From: Cytophagaceae bacterium
Lineage (GTDB): Bacteria > Bacteroidota > Bacteroidia > Bacteroidales > Marinilabiliaceae
NCBI GenBank assembly: GCA_031285765.1
Contig: JAITVO010000093.1
Location: 1-37,250, forward strand
Length of the DNA: 37,250 nt
Direction: 5' to 3'
Position numbers and translations under genes: made by a program. Below the pieces are notes generated by a model, which was given only the letters and a program-made list of their open reading frames with translations, was not told the DNA's origin and ran no database searches. This document shows, in pieces, positions 7,096-15,617 of this stretch; positions within the stretch are counted from its first letter, which is position 1, and each line of letters begins with the position of its first letter.

Positions 7096-8214
7096 TCAAA
7101 CTTCTTCCAAATCGTACTTGAGCGTTCCTATTCCAATTTTTTCGGCGTGCTGCAATCCTGCAAGCCAGTTGGCATTGGGATGAACGAGTTTGAATTTGTC
7201 GGAGCCCGACAGGCTGTTGCTGTGCCCGTGTTTTTGATGGAGCGCGCTGAATATATTGACAGGCGCTTTTTTTACCAAATCGGCGCAAGCCATGTCGAGC
7301 GCAACAGGGTTGAACGACGCGGCAATGCCAATATCCGAAACAATGGCAACATCGTTGTGATTCCAGCAATCACATTCGGGCGAAACATTCATAATAAAAC
7401 TGATGTGAAAATGAGGTTTGCCCAGCAGTACGGCTTTTGAATACTCGGCAATTTTACAGTTCAGGTTTTCGGAACTGTCCCATCCGCCCAAAACCGCCGA
7501 ACTGTACTGGCAAAGCGCAACGCATTGCCCGCAGCCAACACAGTTACTGTAATCAATTTCGGCACATTTGTTTTCGATTTTTATAGCCGAATGTGCGCAG
7601 TATTTTACGCAAATGCCACATGCCTTGCATTTCTCCCGCACTATTTTTGGCTGCGAGTTGGAGTGCATTTCGAGCTTGCCGCCAACGCTTGCGCTCCCCA
7701 TCCCTATATTTTTAAGAGCGCCGCCAAAGCCTGCCTGCTCGTGCCCCTTAAAGTGCGTCATACTTATAAATACGTCGGCGTCGGCAATAGCGGAGCCTAT
7801 TTTGGGAGCCCTGCAATATTCGCCGTCAATTTTTATTTCGCGATACTCGGTACCTTTAAGCCCGTCGGCAATTATTACGTTGCAGTGTGCTGCAATAGGG
7901 TTAAACCCGTTTTCCATTGCCGACTGCAAATGATCGACAGCATTGGAGCGACCGCCGGAATAGAGCGTATTTGCATCTGTAAGAAATGGCTTGGCGCCAA
8001 GTTTTGTCAAAATTTTTACCAGTCGCGCTGCATAGTTGGGACGAATGTATGCCAGATTTCCCGGTTCGCCAAAATGAATTTTGATTGCAGTAAACTGTTT
8101 TTCAAAATTGATTTTCTCGATACCTGCTTTTTTTACAAGATGTTCCATTTTGTCGAGCAAGTTGCTGCTTGGGGTAGTGTGCAAATTGGTAAAATAGACT
8201 TTTGAATTTTCCAT
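7096..8214 (-). CDS. DUF362 protein with two 4Fe-4S ferredoxin motifs
   Basis: The 372-aa protein has a DUF362 core around a bacterial-ferredoxin insert. DUF362 hallmarks are KIHFGEPGN, LTDANTLY and THFKGHEQAGFGGALKNIGMG. The insert carries two CxxCxxCxxxC sets (Cys196/199/202/206 and Cys225/228/231/235), enough for two 4Fe-4S clusters. There is no signal peptide or membrane segment, so it should be a cytoplasmic electron-transfer or redox protein. The reaction and partner are unknown; iron-sulphur proteins of this kind are often annotated only as ferredoxins. It is monocistronic by its surroundings: a TATCTTTG promoter lies upstream, and the 112-bp palindromic repeat lies directly downstream. 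Confidence 0.88.
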   Translation of the reverse strand: MENSKVYFTNLHTTPSSNLLDKMEHLVKKAGIEKINFEKQFTAIKIHFGEPGNLAYIRPNYAARLVKILTKLGAKPFLTDANTLYSGGRSNAVDHLQSAMENGFNPIAAHCNVIIADGLKGTEYREIKIDGEYCRAPKIGSAIADADVFISMTHFKGHEQAGFGGALKNIGMGSASVGGKLEMHSNSQPKIVREKCKACGICVKYCAHSAIKIENKCAEIDYSNCVGCGQCVALCQYSSAVLGGWDSSENLNCKIAEYSKAVLLGKPHFHISFIMNVSPECDCWNHNDVAIVSDIGIAASFNPVALDMACADLVKKAPVNIFSALHQKHGHSNSLSGSDKFKLVHPNANWLAGLQHAEKIGIGTLKYDLEEV

Positions 8215-8241
8215 ACTGTGTAAGTTTTAATTATTGCGTTG

Positions 8242-8249
8242 CAAAGATA
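8242..8249 (-). promoter_or_regulatory. -7 promoter element for the DUF362 gene
   Basis: CAAAGATA on plus reads TATCTTTG on minus, a full TAnnTTTG match about 28 bp before the start codon. Confidence 0.65.
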
Positions 8250-8297
8250 TACTTTTTTGCGAACAGTAATACAAAATCCATGTCGTTGTGCAACAAT

Positions 8298-8359
8298 TGT
8301 GTTGCAAATATGCTCTAAGGCAGAGCGTATGCCAGCAATATCAAAACATACGTTTTGAT
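8298..8359. repeat. repeat-like stretch with a perfect 8-bp hairpin
   Basis: TGTGTTGCAAATATGCTC at 8298 resembles the units of the 21-bp-period array 200 bp further right. At 8340-8359, ATCAAAAC pairs perfectly with GTTTTGAT around ATAC. GCTCT and AGAGC form another short stem between them. No gene is seen here. Confidence 0.4.
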
Positions 8360-8497
8360 GTGGCTCAATGGCAAACGGAAATAAATATTCTGCAAAATGT
8401 TCTGCTCTGCTTACAGGGTGGCATGCCATCTTGTTTTAACATACAGAAGTGGAATTGAAACACATCATCACTGTTTTCGTAAGTACAACATATCTTA

Positions 8498-8602
8498 TGT
8501 GTTGCAAAAGAGCTATAGTGTGCTGTAAATGCTGGCTTTTGTGTTGCAAATGCTGGCTTTTGTGACTCAAAAGAACTCTCGTGGATGCCAAAAGATCTCT
8601 TA
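8498..8602 (+). repeat. degenerate 21-bp-period tandem array, five units
   Basis: Five contiguous 21-bp units start at 8498, 8519, 8540, 8561 and 8582. They begin TGTGTTGC, TGTGCTGT, TGTGTTGC, TGTGACTC and TGGATGCC, and each continues with a CAAAAG- or AAATGC-like stretch. Units 2 and 3 are nearly identical (both contain AAATGCTGGCTTT); the others are diverged. The period equals that of the array at 16978-17202. The overlapping 73-aa ORF in the track is not credible as a gene. Confidence 0.6.
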
Positions 8603-8752
8603 TATGATTAAAAAAACATCTTTTAAAATGAATTATAATGCTATTATTGAGATATATATATCTTCATATAAAATTTTGTTCAAATTTTTAGCTTCAAAGA
8701 TATGGTGTGTATTTATATTTAAACAAAAATTGTTTGAATATAAAAGTTGATT

Positions 8753-8972
8753 ACAGTTTTTGAATGCTCAGTTTTATTTATTGACAAGGCGATTAATCAA
8801 CTTGTTGCGTCTTGCATTGGCAATTGGGCATGCCCCATTGTTGAACTGCCAACTCTGCTTACAGGAGGGCATGCCTTGTTGCGGATTAATACCCTTGTTG
8901 CGTTCTGCATCGCAATGGGGTATGCCCCATTGTTGATTATGTTTGCATAATCAATTTTGTTTGAGTATAATT
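8753..8972 (+). repeat. dispersed palindromic element, copy 2 (expanded to about 220 bp)
   Basis: The ends match the 112-bp element (CAGTTTTATTTATTGACAAGG near the left, TTTTGTTTGAGTATAATT at the right). The centre is replaced by a larger insert. It holds two copies of a roughly 43-bp sub-repeat that starts CTTGTTGCGT and ends TGCCCCATTGTTGA, at about 8800 and 8891. Each carries its own palindrome, the clearest being CAATGGGG-TATG-CCCCATTG. The right end supplies the spurious N-terminal extension of the ORF that starts at 8943. Confidence 0.75.
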
Positions 8973-9031
8973 CAACCGGCTTGTAAGATAACTGGCGCGG
9001 TACATTTTTTCGCTTTTCCAAAAATGTATTG

Positions 9032-9039
9032 TACTTTTG
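9032..9039 (+). promoter_or_regulatory. -7 promoter element for the amidase/golvesin gene
   Basis: TACTTTTG matches TAnnTTTG and lies 21 bp before the ATG at 9060. It lies inside the longer ORF that begins at 8943, which argues for the downstream start. Confidence 0.65.
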
Positions 9040-9059
9040 CGCCAAAATATAAAGTAAAT

Positions 9060-12000
9060 ATGTATTGGTATAAAAATTTACGAAACGCAGGCTATATACT
9101 GCTTTTGCTGTGTGCAGTGTGGATGGTTGCAGTTGATGTGCAGGCGCAAAACAGCGACGAGCCGTCGGCGCGGATGCAGAGAAAACTCGAAAATGAACTG
9201 AGAAAACAGCTGAAGAACAGCGACGTAATATTTTCGCATCTGAAACATCTTGGCAAAATAAAAGCCGACAGCGCCGGTATTGATATTGAGAATAAAATTA
9301 TCCGCATCCATCTGTCGCCTGCGTTTACGCATTTGCCGGTAAGGCAACAGTTGATTGACGAAATTGCAGGGCAATATGCAAAATACATCGACGAACAGTT
9401 TGAAGATTACACGCTGCACCTTTACAGCAGGGGTGCAAAGGCTGAAACTTTTATTCCACCATTTTTTAACAGCGGCAAAGCTGTTTACGGCACTGCCCGA
9501 GCCGTTGCTGCAAAGTGCAAATATCCTGTTGTGCAGCGGCAATCATTGTTCCCGAAAGGGTTAAGCGGACGGCACATTGCGCTGTGGCAAAGCCATGGAC
9601 TGTATTACGAGGCAAAGCTGGACAGGTGGGAATGGCAGCGTGCCGGGCTGTTTCAAACTGTTGAAGACCTGCTTACAATGTCATTTGCCATTCCATACCT
9701 TGTGCCGATGCTCGAAAATGCCGGCGCCAACGTTTTTATTCCGCGCGAAAGGGACGTGCAGCCACGCGAGGTGATAATTGACGGCAACGGCTCTACGGGC
9801 AATTCGGAAATAATAGTTGTAAACGATGGCAGCAACCGGTGGCAGCTTGCCAAAGGCGGTTTTGCAGCAAAGGATACGCTTTTTGATAACGAAAATCCTT
9901 TTGCGAAAGGCTCGCATTACACCGTTCAATCGGCAAGAGCTACTAATGCACGCCTGTTTTATGTGCCCGACATTGCCGAAAGTGGCAATTACTCCGTATA
10001 TGTTTCGTGGGCACAGCACGCCGACGCCATTGAAGATGTGGACTGCACGGTGAGCCATGCGGGTGGCGCCGATCACTTTGGTCTTAACCAGAAAATGGCG
10101 GCGGGTACATGGATTTATCTGGGAACTTATTATTTTAATAAAGGAAAAGATTTTTACGGAGGCAGAATCGAAATCAGTGCGCAAAACAGTACAAAAGGAA
10201 CTGTTTCGATTGATGCTGTTCGCTTTGGCGGAGGCATGGGAAACGTGGCACGGAGCGCTGGCGACACGGTTGTTCAACGCCTGTTGAGCGCAAAGAGCGA
10301 TACCGTTCCGCCATTGTACAAAAAAAACTGGCAGCTGAGCGGCAAACCCCGATATATGGAGGCTGCGCGATATTATTTGCAATACGCAGGAATGCCCGAT
10401 ACTGCTGTTTACAGTCATAACAAAGGCATGGACGATTACCGCGACGATATTACTGCGCGTGGCGAATGGGTTAATTACCTTACGGGAGCTGTGCATCCGG
10501 CTGACAGCCTGCAAACAAAAGGGCTTGGCATTCCTGTCGATTTGTCGTTTGCTTTTCATACCGACGCAGGCGTTACGCAGTGCGATTCGGTTGTCGGAAC
10601 GCTTGCAATTTACAGCTCCGGGCGCAACAACGGCAGTTTTACGGATGGAACATCCAAACTGAAAAGCCGCGACCTTGCCGACATCGTGCAAACGCAAATT
10701 GTGGACGATGTTTGCATGCTGTACAATAAAAAGTGGACGCGACGCGCTATGTGGGACAAGCTCTATTCCGAAGCATGGCGACCCAACACGCCAGCAATGC
10801 TGCTTGAGCTGCTTTCGCATCAAAACATGGCCGACATGCGTTACGGGCTTTTGCCTCAATTTCGCTTCGATGTGAGCCGCGCCATTTACAAAGGCATTGT
10901 GCGTTACCTCGAAGGAAGCGACGCCATTGTTCAGCCATTGCCGCCAACGCATTTGGCAATAGAAAGAAAGGAAGGCAAAACGGTGCGCATTACGTGGAAA
11001 CCTGCGAGCGACCCGCTCGAACCATCGGCAGAAGCCGCAAGCTACAAAGTTTATATCCGTAAGGAAAATAAAGGTTTTGGAAGCGGGATACTTTGTGATG
11101 AACCTGTATTGGAACTCGAACTGGACGAATGGCAAACCTGTTACGACGTAAAAGTTACAGCTGTTAACGATGGCGGCGAAAGCTTTGCAACCGAAACGCT
11201 TTCGGTTGCGCTGTTGCCAGCCAATTGCCCTGCTGTATTGATTGTAAATGCCTTTACGCGCACCAGCGCGCCTCCGTTTTTTACTGCCGACTCCACAGCT
11301 GCCGGAATTGCATGGTGGAACGAGCATGGCGTACCTGCCGGAATTGACTATGGAATGACCGGATTTCAGTACGATTTTGACCGCCGCTCGGCGTGGCTCG
11401 ACGACGACAGTCCGGGCTTTGGCGCAAGCCATGCCGACATGGAAGGAAAGCCTGTGCGTGGCAACACATTCGATTTTGCTGCAACGCACGGAAAGGCGTT
11501 TCGCAATGCCGGCTATTCGTTTGTGTCGGTAAGCCGCGATGCTTTTGAAAACAGGCATTTCGATGCTTCGGGTTACAAAGCTGTCGATATTATTTTTGGA
11601 GAAGAAAGAGGAACATCCAGCTATAAGCAGCCCGAATGTAAACAATTCAGAGTTTTTAGCGACGGGATGATAGACGCCATTGAGCGTGTGATTAAAGCGG
11701 AGGGCAACATCCTTGTTTCGGGCGCATACATCGGCACCGACGGCGTTGAAAACCGTGATGAAAAGGCTATTGCTTTCGCAAAAAAGAGTTTGGGTTTTGC
11801 ATGGCGCACTAATCATGCCGACAACCGGGGCGAAGTGAAGCCAACCGCCGAAGCCGCCTCACTGTTTCCGGCGCTCATCAGCTACAACGCCGGCTATCGC
11901 AGCGATTGCTACACGGTAGAATCGCCCGACGCAATTGAGCCCGACGGCGAAAAGTCGGTAAGAATATTTCGCTACGCCGGCAACAGCCGTAGCGCAGGCG

Positions 12001-12131
12001 TAGCTTTTACCGGCAAAAAACACAAAGCCGTTACGCTCGGTTTCCCCATAGAAACTGTTATTGACAAAGAACAGCTCAACGGACTGGTAAAAGGGTGCAT
12101 GGTGTTTTTTGAAGAGGAGCAAATGCAGTAG
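9060..12131 (+). CDS. secreted amidase_3-fold protein with internal golvesin-like domain and Fn3 domain
   Basis: The start was moved from 8943 to 9060 (1023 aa). The first 39 codons of the longer ORF overlap repeat and promoter sequence, while MYWYKNLRNAGYILLLLCAV...VQAQ is a good signal peptide. The catalytic part resembles N-acetylmuramoyl-L-alanine amidase (amidase_3). LWQSHG gives His179, RGEWVNYL gives Glu469, FHTDAG gives His500, and PAMLLELLSHQNMAD gives Glu583; these fit the two histidines and one glutamate that bind zinc plus the catalytic glutamate. Between the first two ligands, about residues 282-392, sits a beta-rich domain like the golvesin C-terminal/xanthan-lyase domain (YVPDIAESGNYSVYVSW...SIDAVRFGGG). 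A fibronectin type III-like domain follows at about 627-730, then a long C-terminal region of unknown role. Related proteins are often labelled xanthan lyase; peptidoglycan or glycan cleavage in the envelope is inferred. It precedes the glycan export genes. Confidence 0.82.
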   Translation: MYWYKNLRNAGYILLLLCAVWMVAVDVQAQNSDEPSARMQRKLENELRKQLKNSDVIFSHLKHLGKIKADSAGIDIENKIIRIHLSPAFTHLPVRQQLIDEIAGQYAKYIDEQFEDYTLHLYSRGAKAETFIPPFFNSGKAVYGTARAVAAKCKYPVVQRQSLFPKGLSGRHIALWQSHGLYYEAKLDRWEWQRAGLFQTVEDLLTMSFAIPYLVPMLENAGANVFIPRERDVQPREVIIDGNGSTGNSEIIVVNDGSNRWQLAKGGFAAKDTLFDNENPFAKGSHYTVQSARATNARLFYVPDIAESGNYSVYVSWAQHADAIEDVDCTVSHAGGADHFGLNQKMAAGTWIYLGTYYFNKGKDFYGGRIEISAQNSTKGTVSIDAVRFGGGMGNVARSAGDTVVQRLLSAKSDTVPPLYKKNWQLSGKPRYMEAARYYLQYAGMPDTAVYSHNKGMDDYRDDITARGEWVNYLTGAVHPADSLQTKGLGIPVDLSFAFHTDAGVTQCDSVVGTLAIYSSGRNNGSFTDGTSKLKSRDLADIVQTQIVDDVCMLYNKKWTRRAMWDKLYSEAWRPNTPAMLLELLSHQNMADMRYGLLPQFRFDVSRAIYKGIVRYLEGSDAIVQPLPPTHLAIERKEGKTVRITWKPASDPLEPSAEAASYKVYIRKENKGFGSGILCDEPVLELELDEWQTCYDVKVTAVNDGGESFATETLSVALLPANCPAVLIVNAFTRTSAPPFFTADSTAAGIAWWNEHGVPAGIDYGMTGFQYDFDRRSAWLDDDSPGFGASHADMEGKPVRGNTFDFAATHGKAFRNAGYSFVSVSRDAFENRHFDASGYKAVDIIFGEERGTSSYKQPECKQFRVFSDGMIDAIERVIKAEGNILVSGAYIGTDGVENRDEKAIAFAKKSLGFAWRTNHADNRGEVKPTAEAASLFPALISYNAGYRSDCYTVESPDAIEPDGEKSVRIFRYAGNSRSAGVAFTGKKHKAVTLGFPIETVIDKEQLNGLVKGCMVFFEEEQMQ

Positions 12132-12147
12132 AAACGGATAATTGTCC

Positions 12148-12154
12148 ATCTTTG
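12148..12154 (+). promoter_or_regulatory. near-match -7 element upstream of the flippase
   Basis: CATCTTTG (one base from TATCTTTG) lies about 100 bp before the preferred flippase start at 12256. It falls inside the longer ORF, which supports the later start. Confidence 0.35.
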
Positions 12155-12255
12155 CCCGAAACCTTGAACTCATTTTGATTGTCGAAATATTCTTTCTAAT
12201 TTTGGGCGTTTTTTTAACAGCCGTTTTTTATATCATTTTTAATACTCCGCATATT

Positions 12256-13797
12256 TTGACAGCTTCCGACAGAAACCGGCGCATTGCCCGAAATACCGTT
12301 ATGCTGTACATCCGTACGCTCCTTACAACGGTTATCACCCTTTATACTTCAAGAGTAGTGCTGGCTGCGCTCGGCGTAGAAGATTACGGCATTTACGATG
12401 TGGTGGGCGGAGTTGTTGTGATGCTTTCGTTTTTTGTTAATTCTCTCTCTGCCACTACGCAGCGCTTTCTCAACTACGAAATGGGATTGGGCAATAGCCG
12501 GGCAGTAAAAAATGTATTTTCAACTGCCCTCACATGCCATCTGCTAATAGCCCTGCTAATTGTTGTTGCTGCCGAAACAGCGGGACTGTGGTTTGTTAAA
12601 AACAGGCTGATAATTCCCGCCGAACGGTTGCACGCCGCCATTTGGGTATATCATTTTTCGATTGCCACCATGCTTGTTGCCATTGCCGCAATACCCTGCA
12701 ATGCAATGATTATTGCGCACGAACGAATGAATATTTATGCTTATGCCTCAATTGCCGACGCTGTTATGAAACTGATTATTGTTTATCTTTTGCAGATGCT
12801 TCGCTACGATAAACTGGTGATGTACGGAGCGCTGATGCTTGTGGTAACAGTTTTTACAAATGGAATTTATGTGGTTTACTGCCGGCAAAAATTCAGGGAA
12901 TGCAGGTTTACACTTTCGTGGAATAAAACGCTGATGAAAAAATTGATGGGTTTTTCGGGATGGATGGTTGCCGGAGCCTCGTCGAACATGCTTGCAGGGC
13001 AGGGCGTAAACATGCTGATAAATATATTCTTTGGACCCGTGTTTAATGCCACGCGAAATATAGCAAAACAGGTACATGCAGGCGCATACATGCTTACCGC
13101 CAACATTATTACGGCTGTGCGGCCACAAATTATTAAATCATATTCGCAGCATGATTACAAATATATGTACCGCCTTGTTTTCAGCGCGTCGAAACTCGCA
13201 TTTCTGTTGCTCTACATTGTAGCATTGCCCATTTTGCTGCATACCGAATACATATTGCAGCTTTGGTTGAAACAGCCACCTCAGTTTACCGCCATTTTTG
13301 TACAAATAATACTTGTTGATATGCTTGTGCAGGCATCCTACGTTTCCATTGCTTCAATTTCGCAGGCATCGGGCAAAATAAAAAGGTATCAAATAATTAT
13401 TGCAGCAGGTTTTCTATCGGAATTTTGCCTTTCCGCGCTGTTTTTCAAGCTCGGCTACCCTGTTTATTCAACTTTTATGGTTGCGCTTGCTGTTTCGTTT
13501 CTCAGTTTATTTACCCGACTGCTGGAGCTGCGGGCATCAGTCGGTTTCCCTGTGCGCAAATTTCTGCTCGAAGTGTCGGCGCGCATGTTGCTGGTAGCTA
13601 TACTGGCTGCAATAGCGCCATTGGCGGTTACTATGCTTACCAGTTTTTCGATTTTCCGATTTTTTGCTGTTACAGCGCTGTCGGTGCTTTCTACGCTTGC
13701 AGTTTCGTGGTTTACAGGTTTTGGTAAATGGGAAAAAGAGTTGCTGAAACAGAAGATACGGGCTGTTTTTATGCCAAGTCGCCATCATACTGTTTAA
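12256..13797 (+). CDS. Wzx-type polysaccharide flippase (MOP superfamily)
   Basis: This is an integral inner-membrane protein expected to move lipid-linked oligosaccharide units across the membrane. The conserved N-terminus RRIARNTVMLYIRTLLTTVITLYTSRVVLAALGVEDYGIYDVVGG is the usual first helix of Bacteroidota O-unit exporters, and about 12-14 hydrophobic helices follow. The ORF track starts at a TTG at 12142. The first 38 residues from there are AT-rich, not family-like, and overlap a promoter-like CATCTTTG. I prefer the in-frame TTG at 12256, giving 513 aa, the usual family size. If the 12142 start is right, the protein has one extra N-terminal helix. It lies between the amidase-like gene and the O-antigen ligase on the same strand and shares their glycan role. 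Confidence 0.85.
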   Translation: MTASDRNRRIARNTVMLYIRTLLTTVITLYTSRVVLAALGVEDYGIYDVVGGVVVMLSFFVNSLSATTQRFLNYEMGLGNSRAVKNVFSTALTCHLLIALLIVVAAETAGLWFVKNRLIIPAERLHAAIWVYHFSIATMLVAIAAIPCNAMIIAHERMNIYAYASIADAVMKLIIVYLLQMLRYDKLVMYGALMLVVTVFTNGIYVVYCRQKFRECRFTLSWNKTLMKKLMGFSGWMVAGASSNMLAGQGVNMLINIFFGPVFNATRNIAKQVHAGAYMLTANIITAVRPQIIKSYSQHDYKYMYRLVFSASKLAFLLLYIVALPILLHTEYILQLWLKQPPQFTAIFVQIILVDMLVQASYVSIASISQASGKIKRYQIIIAAGFLSEFCLSALFFKLGYPVYSTFMVALAVSFLSLFTRLLELRASVGFPVRKFLLEVSARMLLVAILAAIAPLAVTMLTSFSIFRFFAVTALSVLSTLAVSWFTGFGKWEKELLKQKIRAVFMPSRHHTV

Positions 13798-13858
13798 AAT
13801 ATTTTTTTATGTTACTGTTTTTTATTCATGCAATTCCATAATTAATAATGAATATACT

Positions 13859-13866
13859 TACCTTTG
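13859..13866 (+). promoter_or_regulatory. -7 promoter element for the O-antigen ligase gene
   Basis: TACCTTTG matches TAnnTTTG, 22 bp before the ATG at 13888. Confidence 0.6.
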
Positions 13867-13887
13867 GGGCGATTTTGAAACAACAGC

Positions 13888-15288
13888 ATGATAGATTTAA
13901 TAAAGACAAAAACGGGAATGCTCATTTTTATTGCAATTCACCTTGTTATGGGAGTTGCTGTAAAGTATGCAGCATCACTTGTGGCGATGATTTATGCCGC
14001 ATCATTCGCACTGTTTGTGATTGATGTATTTATAACGCGCGACAGAAACAGCAGGGCGGGATTTTATTGCCTTTACCTGATGGGAATGGAGATGATTTAC
14101 CGAATGGTGGGCGCTCCTTTTTCGTGGGAATTGGGAAAATATGTATCTGTTCTTATTCTTTTATTTGGAATGCTTTTCGGTCGGCGAAAATATATTCCCT
14201 GGGCATTCATATTTCTTCTTTTTCTGCTGATACCGGCTATCTTTCTCGCCGAAAATCCCGACCCTGTACGATTGCGAAAAATGATCATGTTTAATATTTC
14301 AGGACCGCTTACATTAGTTTTTTCGGGACTTTATTTTTATTGCCGCCCCATTTACGAAGAAGATTATATGAGGCAGTTAAAGTTTTCGTTTCTTCCGGCT
14401 TTTACGGTTTGCGCAGCATTGAGTGTAATGGCAAATATTGCCGATTTGGAGTTCACGAGCTTGCAATCGAATGCCGAAGCATCCGGTGGTTTTGGCGCCA
14501 ATCAGGTTTCGACAGTGTTGGGATGGTTTATTTTGCTGGGATTACTGTTGAAGTTCAATCGAAGCAAAATAACGCCTTTTGAATGGTTTGACTGGGGAGT
14601 ACTCTTTTACTTGCTGCTTCGGGCTCTTCTTACCTTTTCACGAGGCGGTGTAATGGGCGCTATACTTGCGCTGGCAGGCTCAATAGCTGTGCTCTATTTT
14701 TCAAGTCCGCTTTTCCGTAAACAGATGAAAAAACTGTCGCCTTACATTTTGTTAGGAATCATATTTCTGGTCGGCGTTTTTATTTTAGCCAACAACATCA
14801 CAGGAGGGATGTTGCTGTTCCGATACCGAGGATTCTCCACTAACGAAATGCTGGCAGGCGCAACCGAACATAAGGGCAGTATGCTTACTGGGCGGGGCGA
14901 AATTATGCAGGGCGACTTTCATGCGTTTACCGAAGAACCTTTCTGGGGCGTAGGTTTGGGCATGGGCGAATTGTACAGAGCAATCTATTATGGACACGCT
15001 GCTGCTGCGCATACCGAATTTGCACGACTGCTGTCGGAACACGGAACATTTGGCATTCTGTTTATGTTGTTGGGAATGATTTGCCTTCCTGTGAGTCATT
15101 TTTTTAAGGAGAAAGGGATAATTGCCCGATGCTTTTTTATAGCGCTTTACCTGCTGGGTATGTTTACCATGTTTCATGCAGCAATGCGGCTGGCGTTGCC
15201 CGGAATATTGTTTGGAGCGTCGTTTATGCACATTATTTCCAAACCAAAAGAAACTCCGATAACGGCGCCGGATTCACAGGATTTGTAA
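13888..15288 (+). CDS. O-antigen ligase/polymerase family membrane protein (WaaL/Wzy-like)
   Basis: The 466-aa protein has about eleven hydrophobic helices and a large periplasmic loop typical of the Wzy_C/WaaL family. LTFSRGGVMGAILAL is the conserved arginine-containing motif before the loop. GVGLGMGELYRAIYYGHAAAAHTEFARLLSEHGTFGI contains the family histidine followed by the EHG/LxE stretch after it. Members either ligate finished glycan to lipid A core or polymerise repeat units; the sequence alone does not decide. It has its own TACCTTTG promoter and follows the flippase by 90 bp, so it forms part of an export and assembly set with the flippase and the downstream glycosyltransferase. Confidence 0.85.
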   Translation: MIDLIKTKTGMLIFIAIHLVMGVAVKYAASLVAMIYAASFALFVIDVFITRDRNSRAGFYCLYLMGMEMIYRMVGAPFSWELGKYVSVLILLFGMLFGRRKYIPWAFIFLLFLLIPAIFLAENPDPVRLRKMIMFNISGPLTLVFSGLYFYCRPIYEEDYMRQLKFSFLPAFTVCAALSVMANIADLEFTSLQSNAEASGGFGANQVSTVLGWFILLGLLLKFNRSKITPFEWFDWGVLFYLLLRALLTFSRGGVMGAILALAGSIAVLYFSSPLFRKQMKKLSPYILLGIIFLVGVFILANNITGGMLLFRYRGFSTNEMLAGATEHKGSMLTGRGEIMQGDFHAFTEEPFWGVGLGMGELYRAIYYGHAAAAHTEFARLLSEHGTFGILFMLLGMICLPVSHFFKEKGIIARCFFIALYLLGMFTMFHAAMRLALPGILFGASFMHIISKPKETPITAPDSQDL

Positions 15289-15380
15289 AGACAGAACTTC
15301 AAAACTGTTTGAATTAAATAAATGATTATGGAATATATATCCATGTCTCGCAGGGACGACTCGTTATTAGTGAAGAGTTG

Positions 15381-15446
15381 TAAGTTGAAAATGGAGAGTT
15401 ATGCAGAACGTAGGGAAATAACTCTCAACCCTCCATTCTCAACTTA
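15381..15446. repeat. imperfect inverted repeat downstream of the ligase gene
   Basis: TAAGTTGAAAATGGA...GAGTTAT on the left pairs with ATAACTCTC...TCCATTCTCAACTTA on the right with a five-base offset. Flanking it are GCAGGGACGAC at about 15348 and GTCCCCGCGGGAC at about 15458, which can also pair. The 329-bp gap holds only this, the following repeat and AT-rich sequence. Confidence 0.55.
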
Positions 15447-15501
15447 ATAAAGTTTTGTCCCCGCGGGACGCCTTAATAATATTTCCTGTTATCTGAACAG
15501 G

Positions 15502-15577
15502 AAATAACTCACGTTACGCAAGCCATACTTCTTAATAACGACGTTATGAAACATATCTTGCATAACATCAGTAATAA
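15502..15577. repeat. short inverted-repeat element with ACTCACGTTACGCAAG-type ends
   Basis: The left end AATAACTCACGTTACGCAAG and the right end (reverse complement ATTACTGATGTTATGCAAG) form an imperfect inverted repeat around a 30-bp centre. The ends match those of the elements at 16.9 and 17.5 kb. It lies just upstream of the GT4 gene at 15618, which has no recognisable TAnnTTTG element. Confidence 0.55.
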
Positions 15578-15617
15578 TTCAAACAGCTTTCTTATTCTTC
15601 AATAACATTTAAAATTT

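Noticed and set aside
7525-8205. 226-aa plus-strand ORF
   Set aside because: Antisense shadow of the DUF362 gene, whose cysteine motifs are unambiguous.
8529-8950. Two small plus-strand ORFs (73 and 67 aa) in the repeat-rich gap
   Set aside because: They consist of degenerate tandem repeat and dispersed-element sequence.
9681-11816. 711-aa minus-strand ORF
   Set aside because: It is antisense to the amidase/golvesin gene, which has clear domains and a signal peptide; the antisense product has no recognisable motif.
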